Shown here piece by piece: positions 8,096 to 15,319 of a DNA stretch of 27,934 bases; within the stretch, counting starts at the first letter, position 1; the number at the start of each line of letters is the position of its first letter. The translations under genes were made by a program, and so were the position numbers. The notes under the pieces were generated by a model that was not told the DNA's origin, did no database searches, and was given only the letters and a program-made list of their open reading frames with translations. This DNA comes from Stenotrophomonas maltophilia (lineage in GTDB: Bacteria; Pseudomonadota; Gammaproteobacteria; Xanthomonadales; Xanthomonadaceae): NCBI GenBank assembly GCA_002435595.1, contig DJBL01000160.1, forward strand, positions 1 through 27,934, written 5' to 3'.

Positions 8096-8426
8096 GATTT
8101 CTCGATCAGATGTCACGGTGCTGCCAGTATAGTCGCGGCAGTTTGTGACGCGGCCTGGGGCCATCTCCGAGCCATTTGCGACAAAGCGTGATGAACATCA
8201 CCTAATCAACGGCATTCCTTCACGTGGCTGTACTCGCTTCCAACCGACGCTGGCCTTACGATACAAGGCCTGCCGGTACCCCGGTCATGAGGTTCAACGT
8301 GCGGACTGTTTCATTGTCCCTGACCGGTCGGCCGTCCTGCCATCTGGATGCGGGTGCCTGGGGGGCACCGGTAGCCATCGTTTCCACGCTGCATTCCGTA
8401 CCTGCGAAGCTGGGGAGCCTTTTCGC
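8096..8426. other. Divergent intergenic spacer, nitroreductase/DUF1631
   Basis: No gene is seen in these 331 bases. They hold a -10-like hexamer for the nitroreductase (AGTATA at 8126-8131, TATACT on the minus strand), a CRP/Clp-like palindrome (8187-8202) and an imperfectly placed hairpin around a -10-like TACGAT for the plus strand (GGCCTT/AAGGCC at 8252-8270). Several GGTACC/ACCGGT-type short palindromes follow, without clear meaning. Confidence 0.6.
8187..8202. promoter_or_regulatory. CRP/Clp-like binding site
   Basis: GTGATGAACATCAC (8188-8201) is a perfect inverted repeat that also fits GTGA-N6-TCAC, the core of the CRP consensus shared by the xanthomonad regulator Clp. The outer T and A of the full consensus are replaced by C on both sides. 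Its centre lies about 75 bases from the expected starts set by each flanking -10-like hexamer. Confidence 0.5.
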
Positions 8427-10736
8427 ATGATCGCCACGCCCATTCCATCGGGGCAGCCGGGTCGTGACCCGGCGCTGCTGAGGCAGGCCCGCGACGCCGC
8501 ACTGCCGGCGCTGGCCGAGTCGTTTGCGACGGTGCTGGCGCGCTTTGACGACGTCCTGTTCGACCGTGCCGGTACCGCAGGCGCGTCGCAGCTGCTGTTC
8601 CTGGACGGCATGCGCGAGCTGCGCCGCCGCCGCGAAGACATCGTGCGCGGCTTCCGCGGTCACCTGCTCGAAGCCTGGGATGCACTGGAGCGTGGCCAAC
8701 CGGCGTCCGCCGAGGCCACCCTGGCCGGGCAGATCGAGGACGGGCTCAGCCTGGTCCCCGAGCATGTGCTGGAGTCGCGGCTGGCCGTGCGCAACTTCGC
8801 CACGGTGCTGCTGCGTGACTGGAAGCCGGTCCTGGCGCGGCTGGACCGCCGCCTCGGCTGGATCGCCGGTGGCCTGGAACTCAATGCCGACAGCAATCCG
8901 ATCAGCCCCGAGCACATCGGCGTGGCCATCCACGAGGCGTTCGCCGACTGTGAACTGGCCCCGGAAGTGCGGCTGGTGCTGATCAAGCTGTGCGAGCGCG
9001 ACCTGCACGCACCGATCGGCAAGCGGTATGAAGCCCTGGACGAGCAGCTGGCCGCCGCCGGAGTGATGCCGCAGATGTCGGCGCCACGGCGCCCGGCGCC
9101 GCGCCCGCCGACCCCGCGCAACGAGCTGGACGACCTGGTCGATGCGCTGGACCCTGAATCGCTGGGTGGCGCGGACGATGCCGCCGCCCCCGCCTGGGCG
9201 CGGCGCTTCGCCGATCGCTGGGCCGAGAGCCGTGGCCGCATGCAGAACGCCCACCCGGGCCCGTCCGCCGGCGACCCCGGCGAGGGCATGAGCAACAACC
9301 AGGGCATGCTGCTGGAAGCGCTGCATGAACTGTTGCAGCAGACCCGCCACGTGCGCGAGGACGCGACCTCCGCGGCCAGCGTCGCGGTCGGCCAGCAGCG
9401 CCCCTTGAGCCAGCGCGAGATGATGTCGGTGCTGTCGCTGTTGCAGGCCACTCCGAGTGCGACCCTGCGCGCGGCGATCGGCGAAGACGGCGAGTCGCTG
9501 GCCCAGCGGCTGAAGAGCGAAGTGCTGTCCGGCGCTACCCGCCTCGGCGTGGACCCGGCGCAGGCGCGGCTGGACCCGCAGGACGAAGATGCCATCGACC
9601 TGGTCGGCATGCTGTTCGACGTGATGCTGGACGAGCGTGACTTGGAAGGCCGCTCGCGTGAGCTGATCGGCCGCCTGGTGGTGCCCTTCGTCAAGGTCGC
9701 CATGCTCGACCGCCGCATGTTCGTGCAGAAGACCCACCCGGCGCGCAAGCTGCTCAACTCGCTGGCCGAAGCCTGCGAAGGCAACACCGGCGAAAGCCAG
9801 GCCGAGCGCGTGCTGATGGGCAAGGTCGAGGAGATCATCGAGCGCCTGGTCGCCGAGTTCAACGAGAACCTGGCGATCTTCCTTACCTTGGAAGAAGAAT
9901 TCCGCGACTTCCTGACCCAGCACCGCCGCCGCATCGAAATCGCCGAGCGCCGTGCAGCCGAGACCCAGCGCGGCCAGGAAAAGCTGGAAATGGCCCGCAC
10001 CCGGTCGGCCGCCGAGCTGGACCGGCGCATTGCCGATGCCACGCTGCCGCAGGCCATCGGCGAGTTCCTGCGCCAGCCGTGGCAGCATCACCTCACCCTG
10101 ACCGTGCTGCGTGAAGGCGAAGACGGCGCCTCGGTGGGCGAAGCCCTGGCCCTGGCCGACGGCATGCTGGAGGAAGTGGCCGAAGCGCGCCGGCAGATCG
10201 TCGGCAAGCCGTGGCTGCAGGCGTGGCACCCGGCGCTGCGCAAGGTGTTTGCCAGCGTCGGTGTGCATGCCGATGCCGCCACCGGTGCGATCGACGCCCT
10301 GCACGACACCCTGCAGGCCATCGCCGAATCCCGCCCGGAACTGGAGCGCGCGCTGCCCGAGCTGCCGCAGGTCGTGTTGCCTGCACCGCCGACGCAGGAA
10401 AGCGCTGCGGTGGAGCTGGGCAGCAAGGTGGACGTGAGCGATTTCGACAACGCCGATGCCGACCGCTTCCGCGGCTTGGAGATCGGCAGCTGGCTGGATT
10501 TCGTCGACAAGGACGGCAAGGTCCAGGCGGGCAAGCTGTCCTGGGTGAGCCCGATCTCCTCGCGCCTGCTGTTCGTCAACCGCCGCGGCGTGCGCTTCTG
10601 CGTGGCCTCGCCGGAAGAACTGGCGGTGATGGTGCGGCTGGGTCGCCTGCGCGCGCATATCGACGACGGCGCCTTCGACAGTGCGATGCAGGGCGTGATC
10701 GATCGGCTGGACAACAAGAACGCCACGGTGCATTGA
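8427..10736 (+). CDS. DUF1631 family protein
   Basis: This is a 769-residue soluble protein of the DUF1631 family, often mis-labelled thymidine phosphorylase in databases; no phosphorylase motifs are seen. It has four regions: an N-terminal helical part (residues about 10-200), a proline-rich, low-complexity linker near residue 215-235, a long charged helical middle with coiled-coil character (around EFRDFLTQHRRRIEIAERR) and, from about residue 680 to 745, a beta-rich domain (GSWLDF near 688-693, then SSRLLFVNRRGVRFCVAS) that looks like a PilZ-type barrel but lacks a clear RxxxR motif. The role is unknown. The start is ATG 8427 with GGGGAG (8412-8417) upstream. A strong intrinsic terminator follows, so it is probably monocistronic. 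Confidence 0.9.
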   Translation: MIATPIPSGQPGRDPALLRQARDAALPALAESFATVLARFDDVLFDRAGTAGASQLLFLDGMRELRRRREDIVRGFRGHLLEAWDALERGQPASAEATLAGQIEDGLSLVPEHVLESRLAVRNFATVLLRDWKPVLARLDRRLGWIAGGLELNADSNPISPEHIGVAIHEAFADCELAPEVRLVLIKLCERDLHAPIGKRYEALDEQLAAAGVMPQMSAPRRPAPRPPTPRNELDDLVDALDPESLGGADDAAAPAWARRFADRWAESRGRMQNAHPGPSAGDPGEGMSNNQGMLLEALHELLQQTRHVREDATSAASVAVGQQRPLSQREMMSVLSLLQATPSATLRAAIGEDGESLAQRLKSEVLSGATRLGVDPAQARLDPQDEDAIDLVGMLFDVMLDERDLEGRSRELIGRLVVPFVKVAMLDRRMFVQKTHPARKLLNSLAEACEGNTGESQAERVLMGKVEEIIERLVAEFNENLAIFLTLEEEFRDFLTQHRRRIEIAERRAAETQRGQEKLEMARTRSAAELDRRIADATLPQAIGEFLRQPWQHHLTLTVLREGEDGASVGEALALADGMLEEVAEARRQIVGKPWLQAWHPALRKVFASVGVHADAATGAIDALHDTLQAIAESRPELERALPELPQVVLPAPPTQESAAVELGSKVDVSDFDNADADRFRGLEIGSWLDFVDKDGKVQAGKLSWVSPISSRLLFVNRRGVRFCVASPEELAVMVRLGRLRAHIDDGAFDSAMQGVIDRLDNKNATVH

Positions 10737-10766
10737 GATTCGGCAGCAACCGCTCCGATTGGAATG

Positions 10767-10798
10767 AAAACGCCGGGCATTGTCCGGCGTTTTCGTTT
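10767..10798 (+). terminator. Intrinsic terminator after the DUF1631 gene
   Basis: AAAACGCCGG (10767-10776) and CCGGCGTTTT (10784-10793) form a perfect ten-pair inverted repeat around a seven-base loop, ending in a T-rich tail. It lies 30 bases after the stop codon. Because of the A-tract on its left side it could also work in the opposite direction. Confidence 0.9.
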
Positions 10799-10925
10799 CG
10801 GTCGTTGACGTTGCCTGACGAACGTTGAGGTGGAGTCAGTGGGTACCATGCCTAAGCCCAATGCGATGACTGAATCGCTTTGGCGGACTCTGCGTATCTA
10901 TACGCTTCCATGGAAGGATTACTCG

Positions 10926-11186
10926 ATGAAGTGCGACGTTTCGCGGCTCGGCTGCGCGTTGTCTGTGGGCCTTGCGTTGTATGGCCTGGGTGGGCGAGCT
11001 GCACATGCTCAGGAAGTCATTCCCCGCTGGTATAACGCGGTCTTCGCCAATGTTGGTTACCCGACAGAACGGGCGGCCCAGATCGCGATCGAGAACTGGT
11101 TCATGAGCTCCTTCAAGCCAGAAGATCCTATCGAGCAGGCACCAGTGTCCTGGCCAAGTACGGCTACGACCCACTGGGTCGACTGA
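10926..11186 (+). pseudogene. RHS protein N-terminal fragment with signal peptide
   Basis: The frame from ATG 10926 encodes 86 residues before a stop at 11184-11186. AAGGA eight bases upstream of the ATG supports the start. Residues 1-28 are a good Sec signal peptide (two basic residues nearby, hydrophobic LGCALSVGLALYGLGG, then AAHA before QE). The next part (VIPRWYNAVFANVGYPTE, then AIENWFMSSF) resembles the N-terminal lead of secreted RHS/YD-repeat proteins of xanthomonads. After about residue 68 (around base 11130-11145) the sequence stops making sense in this frame, while RHS core sequence continues in another frame. I read this as an internal deletion that removed most of a much larger gene and joined the ends out of frame. 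Confidence 0.6.
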
Positions 11187-11998
11187 CCCAGACCAAGGAC
11201 GGCGCCACCGACGTGGCGATCGAGACGTATGCCTACGACGCCACCGGCAATCGCACCGCGCTGACCACGGCGGGAGGCACCGCCAGCTACACCTATCCGA
11301 TGGACAGCCACCGCCTGCTCGCCGTCGATGGCGAGGCGCGCGATCACGACGCGGCAGGCAACACCATCAGCATTGGCGGCAAGGCGTTCAGCTACAGCGA
11401 TGCAAACCGCATGAGCGCGGTGAGGCAGGCAGGGGCTGTCGTCGAGAGCTACACCTACAACCATCGGGGTGAGCGTGTGTTGCGCGCGCCTGTCTCGGCT
11501 GACGCACAGGTCACGGTGTATGACGAAGCGGGGCAATGGATCGGCAACTACGGTGCGATAGGGCAGCCGCTGCAGCAGGCCATCTGGTTGGACAACTATC
11601 CGGTTGCGCTGATCAGTGCACCGAGTGCTGGCGTGCCGGAAGTGGCCTACGTGCAGCCGGACCACCTGGGCACCCCGCGGGTGGTGATCGATCCCGTCCG
11701 TGACGTGGCGATCTGGGAGTGGAGCAGCAAGAGCGAAGTGTTTGGTAACCAGGTGCCGAACGCGGATGCGGATGGCGACGGGGTTGGCTTCGAGTTGGCG
11801 CTGCGCTTCCCGGGCCAGCAGGCGACGGACGCTAGTGGGATGTTTTATAACTACCAGCGCGATTACGATCCGACGGTGGGGCGGTATTCGCAGGGTGATC
11901 GGCTGGGGTTGGAGGGTGGAATCTCGGCTTTCGCTTATGCTGGGGCGGACTCTGTGAGTTCTATCGATCCTTTGGACTGCACAAACAGTTGGGTTTAG
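11156..11998 (+). pseudogene. RHS/YD-repeat core fragment
   Basis: Homology in this frame begins at KYGYDPLGRLTQTKD (base 11156) and ends at TAG 11996-11998; the first usable start codon is GTG 11213. YD-repeat units are clear: YGYDPLGRLTQ, YAYDATGNRTALT, YTYPMDSHRLLAV and YTYNHRGERVLR. They lead into the RHS-associated core (YVQPDHLGTPRVVID, then FPGQQATDASGMFYNYQRDY, DPTVGRYSQGDRLGLEGG and AYAGADSVSSIDPL). RHS cores build a shell that encloses a C-terminal toxin and are cut at DPLGL-like sites. Here the expected DPLGL reads DPLDC because one base is missing near 11972-11976, and translation stops ten codons later. Only about 275 residues remain of a protein normally well over 1,000. It lacks its own ribosome site. 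Confidence 0.8.
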
Positions 11999-12495
11999 GT
12001 GGGTCATTCACGCTTGCGGGTCCGGGTCTTGCCACCGGCAGCGGATCAGGTGTGGGGATTTCGATTCCGGAAGACTGGAGGAAGGTGGGTTGCTATCAGC
12101 TCTATGCGACTTTTCAGCTAAACACCATGCTGGGAGGCGGGCTATATGCTGGCGGGGGGGTATCCGCCACTGGATCAAAAAGCGGGGGCTCGCTGCCATC
12201 AGGCCTTACGTCTGGAGTTTATCGCTACTCTGAAATTTCCCTCGGTTGGGGTGGCTCCGTGGGCGTGTCCGTTCAGGGATCCGAAAACCTAGTGGAAGGT
12301 AGTGCTGGGTGGAATGACTGGACGTGGCTGCGAAAGCTGTTCTCCTCTGATAGTGCTTCCAAGGATCAAATCAGTGGAGGCTCTCTGTCATCTCCTCCCA
12401 TGGTTGGTATTGGCTATGGAGCTATGTGTGGATCTGGGTACACCGTTTCTGGACAGGTGGCCACTCCGATTTCCGACAAGTGCGGTTGCCCATAA
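11974..12495 (+). pseudogene. Out-of-frame RHS C-terminal tip, glycine-rich, unknown activity
   Basis: From base 11974 a new frame, one base off the core frame, continues as GLHKQLGLGGSFTLAGPG and stays open to TAA 12493-12495 (about 173 residues). Restoring one G near 11975 would give an uninterrupted DPLGL junction, so this is the variable C-terminal tip of the RHS gene. It is glycine- and serine-rich, with stretches such as LGGGLYAGGGVSATGSKSGG and SLGWGGSVGVSVQG that suggest beta strands, a WNDWTWLRKLF helix-like segment and a Cys-rich end (DKCGCP). I recognise no nuclease, deaminase or ADP-ribosyltransferase motif. GC falls through this segment, as is typical of swapped tips. A TTG at 11989 could in principle start translation but has no ribosome site. 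Confidence 0.65.
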
Positions 12496-12517
12496 ATTAA
12501 CTAGGTAGAGCTCATTC

Positions 12518-12745
12518 ATGCGGCATTACTACATGTATTTCTTTTGCGCGCTAAAGGTTGTCTCATCCGTCATGATTCTCGGATATTTGGTGATTGGTTA
12601 CTTTGTCATCAGGGATGGCATTCTTGATAAGGGTGTTTACGGGGTTGATTCCGTCGTGGTGCTTCTATTTGCGTTCCTTTTTTCAATTGCGATGTGGAAG
12701 ATTGGCTCAATTGGCTTGCGTCGGATGAGGGCAGTGAAGGATTAA
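12518..12745 (+). CDS. Small two-span membrane protein, candidate RHS immunity protein
   Basis: This 75-residue protein starts at ATG 12518, 22 bases after the tip stop, with AGGTAGAG (12503-12510) as a fair ribosome site. Two membrane spans are predicted by eye: about residues 8-31 (from FFCALKVV to GYFVI) and 44-63 (SVVVLLFAFLFSIAMWKIGS), with a basic C-terminus (LRRMRAVKD) likely to be cytoplasmic. The family is not recognised. Its position right after an RHS C-terminal tip, its small size and its lower GC (26 of 60 bases are G or C in 12541-12600) match what is expected for an immunity gene in a polymorphic toxin locus. A membrane location would fit a tip that acts at the inner membrane, but that is inference. 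Confidence 0.55.
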   Translation: MRHYYMYFFCALKVVSSVMILGYLVIGYFVIRDGILDKGVYGVDSVVVLLFAFLFSIAMWKIGSIGLRRMRAVKD

Positions 12746-13320
12746 AGAATGAGTATTCGCTGGGCCAGAGGGCGAAGAGGGCCGCATGGTGACAGATGGG
12801 CATGGGGATGCTCGGACGCGCTGAGAGGACGGTTCTGCCGAAGGGTAAGGGCGCTTTGGAACGTGTTTGCATAAAAACTAGAGGCGCGATGAATGACTTC
12901 TATGCGATAACGCTAAGTTTTCCATCCGTGGGCCTTTTGCGAGGATGTAGAGACGTCTTTGATGATGTCGTCAACTATCGGGCATGATGCTGGTACTCCA
13001 CGGGGAGCTCCAACGGGCGATTCGCTGGGTGGCGTGTACAAGGAAACTGCTGCATCGTTTGATCTTGTGGAAAAGACGCCCGGCTACCATCGTTGGTGGA
13101 TTGGGGGGGCGCTCTCTTTACTTCATTCTCATTGCGACTACTTTTTCAAGATTGTCCAAGAAGGGGGCGTTGCGCTTCACGTGGGAGTGCTTTTTGAGGT
13201 GATGTCAGGTCTGTGTCCGACCGCCTGGTGCCACATGCGGCGATGCGGCGCGCACCGCTGCACCCTGGCCCAGAGTGCAGTGCTCGGATAGCACAGCCGT
13301 CGACCTTGGCCCGTACCCGG
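12746..13320. other. Decayed lower-GC stretch after the RHS locus
   Basis: No gene can be assigned with confidence. GC is lower than in the flanks up to about 13210. Two overlapping plus-strand frames are open: 12959-13291 (110 codons, with SLGGVYKETAASFDLVEKT) and 12984-13202 (72 codons, basic, with a hydrophobic GGRSLYFILIATTFSRL stretch). Neither has a clear ribosome site. A short frame at 12889-12987 (MNDFYAITLSFPSVGLLRG) breaks off after 32 codons. This looks like remains of former tip or immunity genes displaced by recombination, but nothing is recognisable. Confidence 0.5.
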
Positions 13321-13336
13321 GGGCGTAGGGTACGAT
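13306..13336 (+). promoter_or_regulatory. Possible promoter of pntAA
   Basis: TTGGCC (13306-13311) and TACGAT (13331-13336) are separated by 19 bases, slightly longer than ideal, and lie 34 bases upstream of the pntAA start codon. The region is GC-rich again, marking the end of the decayed segment. Confidence 0.35.
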
Positions 13337-13370
13337 CCCCCCACACTCTGCTGATCGTCGGGGACATGCC

Positions 13371-14456
13371 ATGGCTGTCGATGTGCTGGTGGTACGGGAA
13401 CGCGCGGCGGGGGAGCGACGCGTGGCGATGACGCCGGAAACGGCGCGCAAGCTGTCCGCCTTGGGCGCGACGGTATGGTTCGAGCCCGCCGCCGGACAGG
13501 CCGCCGGGTTTCCCGATCAGGCGTATCTGGACGTCGGCGCGCAGTTGGCCGACGACGCACGCCTGGCCCTGGCCGACATCGTGCTGTGCGTGCAACCACC
13601 GGACAATGCGCGGTTGGCCCAGCTCAAATCCGGCGCCAGCCTGGTGGGCATGCTGCACCCGCAGGCCGATGCCGAACGCGCCGGGTTGATCCAGTCACGC
13701 GGGCTGCAGGCCTTCCCGCTGGAACGCCTGCCGCGCACCACCCGCGCCCAGTCGATGGACGTGCTGAGTTCGCAGGCCGGCATGGCCGGTTACAAGGCCA
13801 CGCTGATCGCCGCGCAGCGCGCCCCGCGCTTCTTCCCGATGCTGACCACGGCCGCCGGCACCATTCGTCCGTCGCGGGTGCTTGTGGTCGGGGCCGGTGT
13901 GGCCGGCTTGCAGGCCATCGCCACCGCACGCCGGCTGGGCGCGCAGGTGGAGGGCTTCGACGTGCGGCCGGAGACCCGCGAGCAGATCGAATCGCTGGGC
14001 GGCAAGTTCCTCGACCTGGGCGTGAGCGCGGTCGGCGATGGCGGCTATGCGCGGCCGCTGACCGAGGAAGAGCGCGCCGAGCAGCAGCGTCGGCTCGGCG
14101 AGCACCTGCGCCTGGTCGATGTGGTGATCTGCACCGCGGCGGTGCCCGGGCGGCCGGCGCCGAAGATCGTCACCACGGCGATGGTGCAGGGCATGAAGCC
14201 GGGCAGCGTGATCGTCGACCTGGCCGCCGAGACCGGTGGCAACTGCGAAGCGACCCGGCCGGGGGAGGTGGTGGACGTCAATGGGGTCACCATCGACGGG
14301 CCGCTCGACCTGGCCAGCCTGGGCGCGGTGCACGCCAGCGAGATGTACGCGCGCAACCTGTACAACTTCGTCGCGCTGTTCCTGAAGGACGGGGCGATCG
14401 GTTTCGACTGGGACGACGAACTGCTGGCCAGGACCCGCTGGGTGGCCGGCGGTTGA
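13371..14456 (+). CDS. pntAA: NAD(P) transhydrogenase subunit alpha part 1 (domain I, NAD-binding)
   Basis: This 361-residue soluble subunit belongs to a three-polypeptide proton-translocating transhydrogenase (Rhodospirillum type). With PntAB and PntB it moves hydride between NADH and NADP+, coupled to the proton gradient, mainly to make NADPH. Features in order are the N-terminal alanine-dehydrogenase-like fold (RERAAGERRVAMTPET), the mobile RQD-loop region (RAQSMDVLSSQAGMAGYKA), and the Rossmann motif VLVVGAGVAGLQAI followed by GFDVRPETREQI, then IVDLAAETGGNCE and ASEMYARNLYNFVALF. The start is ATG 13371, with a GGGGA ribosome site seven bases upstream. Its partners lie 1.55 kb further on, beyond an opposing three-gene operon, which is unusual because these genes are normally contiguous. 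Confidence 0.95.
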   Translation: MAVDVLVVRERAAGERRVAMTPETARKLSALGATVWFEPAAGQAAGFPDQAYLDVGAQLADDARLALADIVLCVQPPDNARLAQLKSGASLVGMLHPQADAERAGLIQSRGLQAFPLERLPRTTRAQSMDVLSSQAGMAGYKATLIAAQRAPRFFPMLTTAAGTIRPSRVLVVGAGVAGLQAIATARRLGAQVEGFDVRPETREQIESLGGKFLDLGVSAVGDGGYARPLTEEERAEQQRRLGEHLRLVDVVICTAAVPGRPAPKIVTTAMVQGMKPGSVIVDLAAETGGNCEATRPGEVVDVNGVTIDGPLDLASLGAVHASEMYARNLYNFVALFLKDGAIGFDWDDELLARTRWVAGG

Positions 14457-14466
14457 GGGAGAAGCA

Positions 14467-14488
14467 GCCACGCATGGCGTGGCGCTAC
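14467..14488 (-). repeat. SMAG/REP-like hairpin with GTAG head
   Basis: GCCACGC (14467-14473) and GCGTGGC (14477-14483) pair perfectly around a three-base loop, and CTAC follows at 14485-14488, so the minus strand reads GTAG then the stem. This matches the layout of the GTAG-headed palindromic repeats described in Stenotrophomonas. It lies between convergent genes and may also stop transcription. Confidence 0.5.
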
Positions 14489-14518
14489 CGGGTTTCTGCT
14501 GGCATTGCCGGGTCGCTG

Positions 14519-14536
14519 CCACCACACGCGTGGTGG
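14519..14536. repeat. Hairpin between pntAA and the DUF3106 gene
   Basis: CCACCAC (14519-14525) and GTGGTGG (14530-14536) form a seven-pair stem with a four-base loop ACGC. No T-tract follows. Together with the hairpin at 14467-14488 it fills the 99-base convergent gap. Confidence 0.45.
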
Positions 14537-14555
14537 CGCGCCCGCGCCAACGCCG

Positions 14556-14981
14556 TCAGCGCTTCGGCGGCGGGGTGTCCTTGGCCGGATTGGCCTTGAG
14601 CCAGTCCTGGCGCTGGTCGGGCGTCATCTTCGACCAGCGCTCGCGCAGCTCGTCGCGCTGGGCCGGGGTCAGCCCGCGCATCTGCGAGAACAGCGCACGG
14701 GCCTGTTCGCGCTGTTCCGGGCTCATGTTCTCGAAGCGGTGCCGACCGCGCCGGGCCAGCTCGCGCTGTTCGGGGGTCATGCTCTGCCAGCGCTGGCCGT
14801 GCTGGAGCATGCGCTCGCGCTGCGGGGGCGGAGCATCGTTCCAGCGGTCGCGCACGGGCGCGATCAGCGCCTCGCGCTGCTGCGGGGTGAGGCGCTCCCA
14901 GTCGGGCAGGGGCGCACTCTGTGCCCAGCCGGCCGTGCTTGCCGACAGCAGGGCCAGCGCCAGGATCAGTCGCGGTGTCAT
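14556..14981 (-). CDS. DUF3106 periplasmic protein with LTPxQR repeats
   Basis: This 141-residue protein begins with a signal peptide (MTPRLILALALLSASTAGWA, then QS), so the mature protein should be periplasmic. The rest is charged and helical and repeats a (L/M)(T/S)P-x-Q-R motif: LTPQQRE, a degenerate APPPQRE, MTPEQRE, MSPEQRE, LTPAQRD and MTPDQRQ, six times at roughly 16-20 residue spacing. DUF3106 proteins have no established function, but the motif recalls the LTxxQ motif of CpxP/Spy and metal-sensing relatives. The start is ATG 14979-14981, with GGAGTG five bases upstream; it begins two bases after the stop of the membrane-protein gene, so it is the third gene of the sigma-factor operon. 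The longer frame upstream is rejected, because the signal peptide fits only this start. Confidence 0.88.
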   Translation of the reverse strand: MTPRLILALALLSASTAGWAQSAPLPDWERLTPQQREALIAPVRDRWNDAPPPQRERMLQHGQRWQSMTPEQRELARRGRHRFENMSPEQREQARALFSQMRGLTPAQRDELRERWSKMTPDQRQDWLKANPAKDTPPPKR

Positions 14982-14983
14982 GT

Positions 14984-15319
14984 TCACTCCATTGCCAGGT
15001 CGGTCGTGCCCAGCCACACGTACAGGTCGGGATTCTCGTCGAGCACGTCGCTGCTGTCATCCACCGCGGCCGCGACCGTGGGCGCAGCCGGCGTGCCCGG
15101 CGGATTGGCGGTGAAACTGTAGCCCAGCGCCAAGGCGGCCACGGCCGAGCAGGCGGTGGCCATCCACCAGCCGTGCGCCCGCGTATGTCGCGGCGCGGCA
15201 GCGCTGCGTGCGCTGCGCAGGCGGGCCAGCGTCGCCGGTGAGAGGTGCTGCAGGGCCTGTGCATGCAGCGCGCGCAGGGCGGTGTCATCAACGATGGGCG
15301 GGGTGACGGGGCGGCTCAC
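14984..15319 (-). CDS. Single-pass membrane protein, DUF3619-like; candidate anti-sigma factor
   Basis: This 111-residue protein has one membrane span at about residues 51-69 (WWMATACSAVAALALGYSF). The first 50 residues are likely cytoplasmic (ALRALHAQALQHLSPATLARLRSAR, helical and basic). A short periplasmic tail is rich in Ala/Pro, then acidic (DDSSDVLDENPDLYVWLGT). The layout and the PDLYVWLGT-type end resemble DUF3619 proteins, which sit between an ECF sigma gene and a DUF3106 gene in Burkholderiales. It probably holds the sigma factor at the membrane, but it lacks the His-x3-Cys-x2-Cys zinc motif of many anti-sigma domains. The start is GTG 15317-15319, overlapping the sigma stop as GTGA; its own stop lies two bases before the DUF3106 start. 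Confidence 0.75.
   Translation of the reverse strand: MSRPVTPPIVDDTALRALHAQALQHLSPATLARLRSARSAAAPRHTRAHGWWMATACSAVAALALGYSFTANPPGTPAAPTVAAAVDDSSDVLDENPDLYVWLGTTDLAME

Noticed and set aside
8145..8426. N-terminal extension of the DUF1631 protein by 94 codons
   Set aside because: The extension crosses the Clp-like site and promoter-like elements and has Cys/Arg-rich, non-domain character; ATG 8427 has a good ribosome site.
8256..10733. An 825-codon open frame on the minus strand across the DUF1631 gene
   Set aside because: It is a GC-rich antisense shadow: His/Gln/Arg/Ala-rich low-complexity translation, no domain motif and no ribosome site, while the plus strand has a clear gene with start signal and terminator.
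12984..13202. A 72-codon basic frame with a hydrophobic stretch as a second immunity gene
   Set aside because: No ribosome site, an overlapping competing frame and no recognisable family; kept only as part of the decayed region.
10926..13320. An insertion sequence as the cause of the RHS disruption
   Set aside because: No transposase fragment, terminal inverted repeats or target duplication could be seen; an internal deletion explains the data better.
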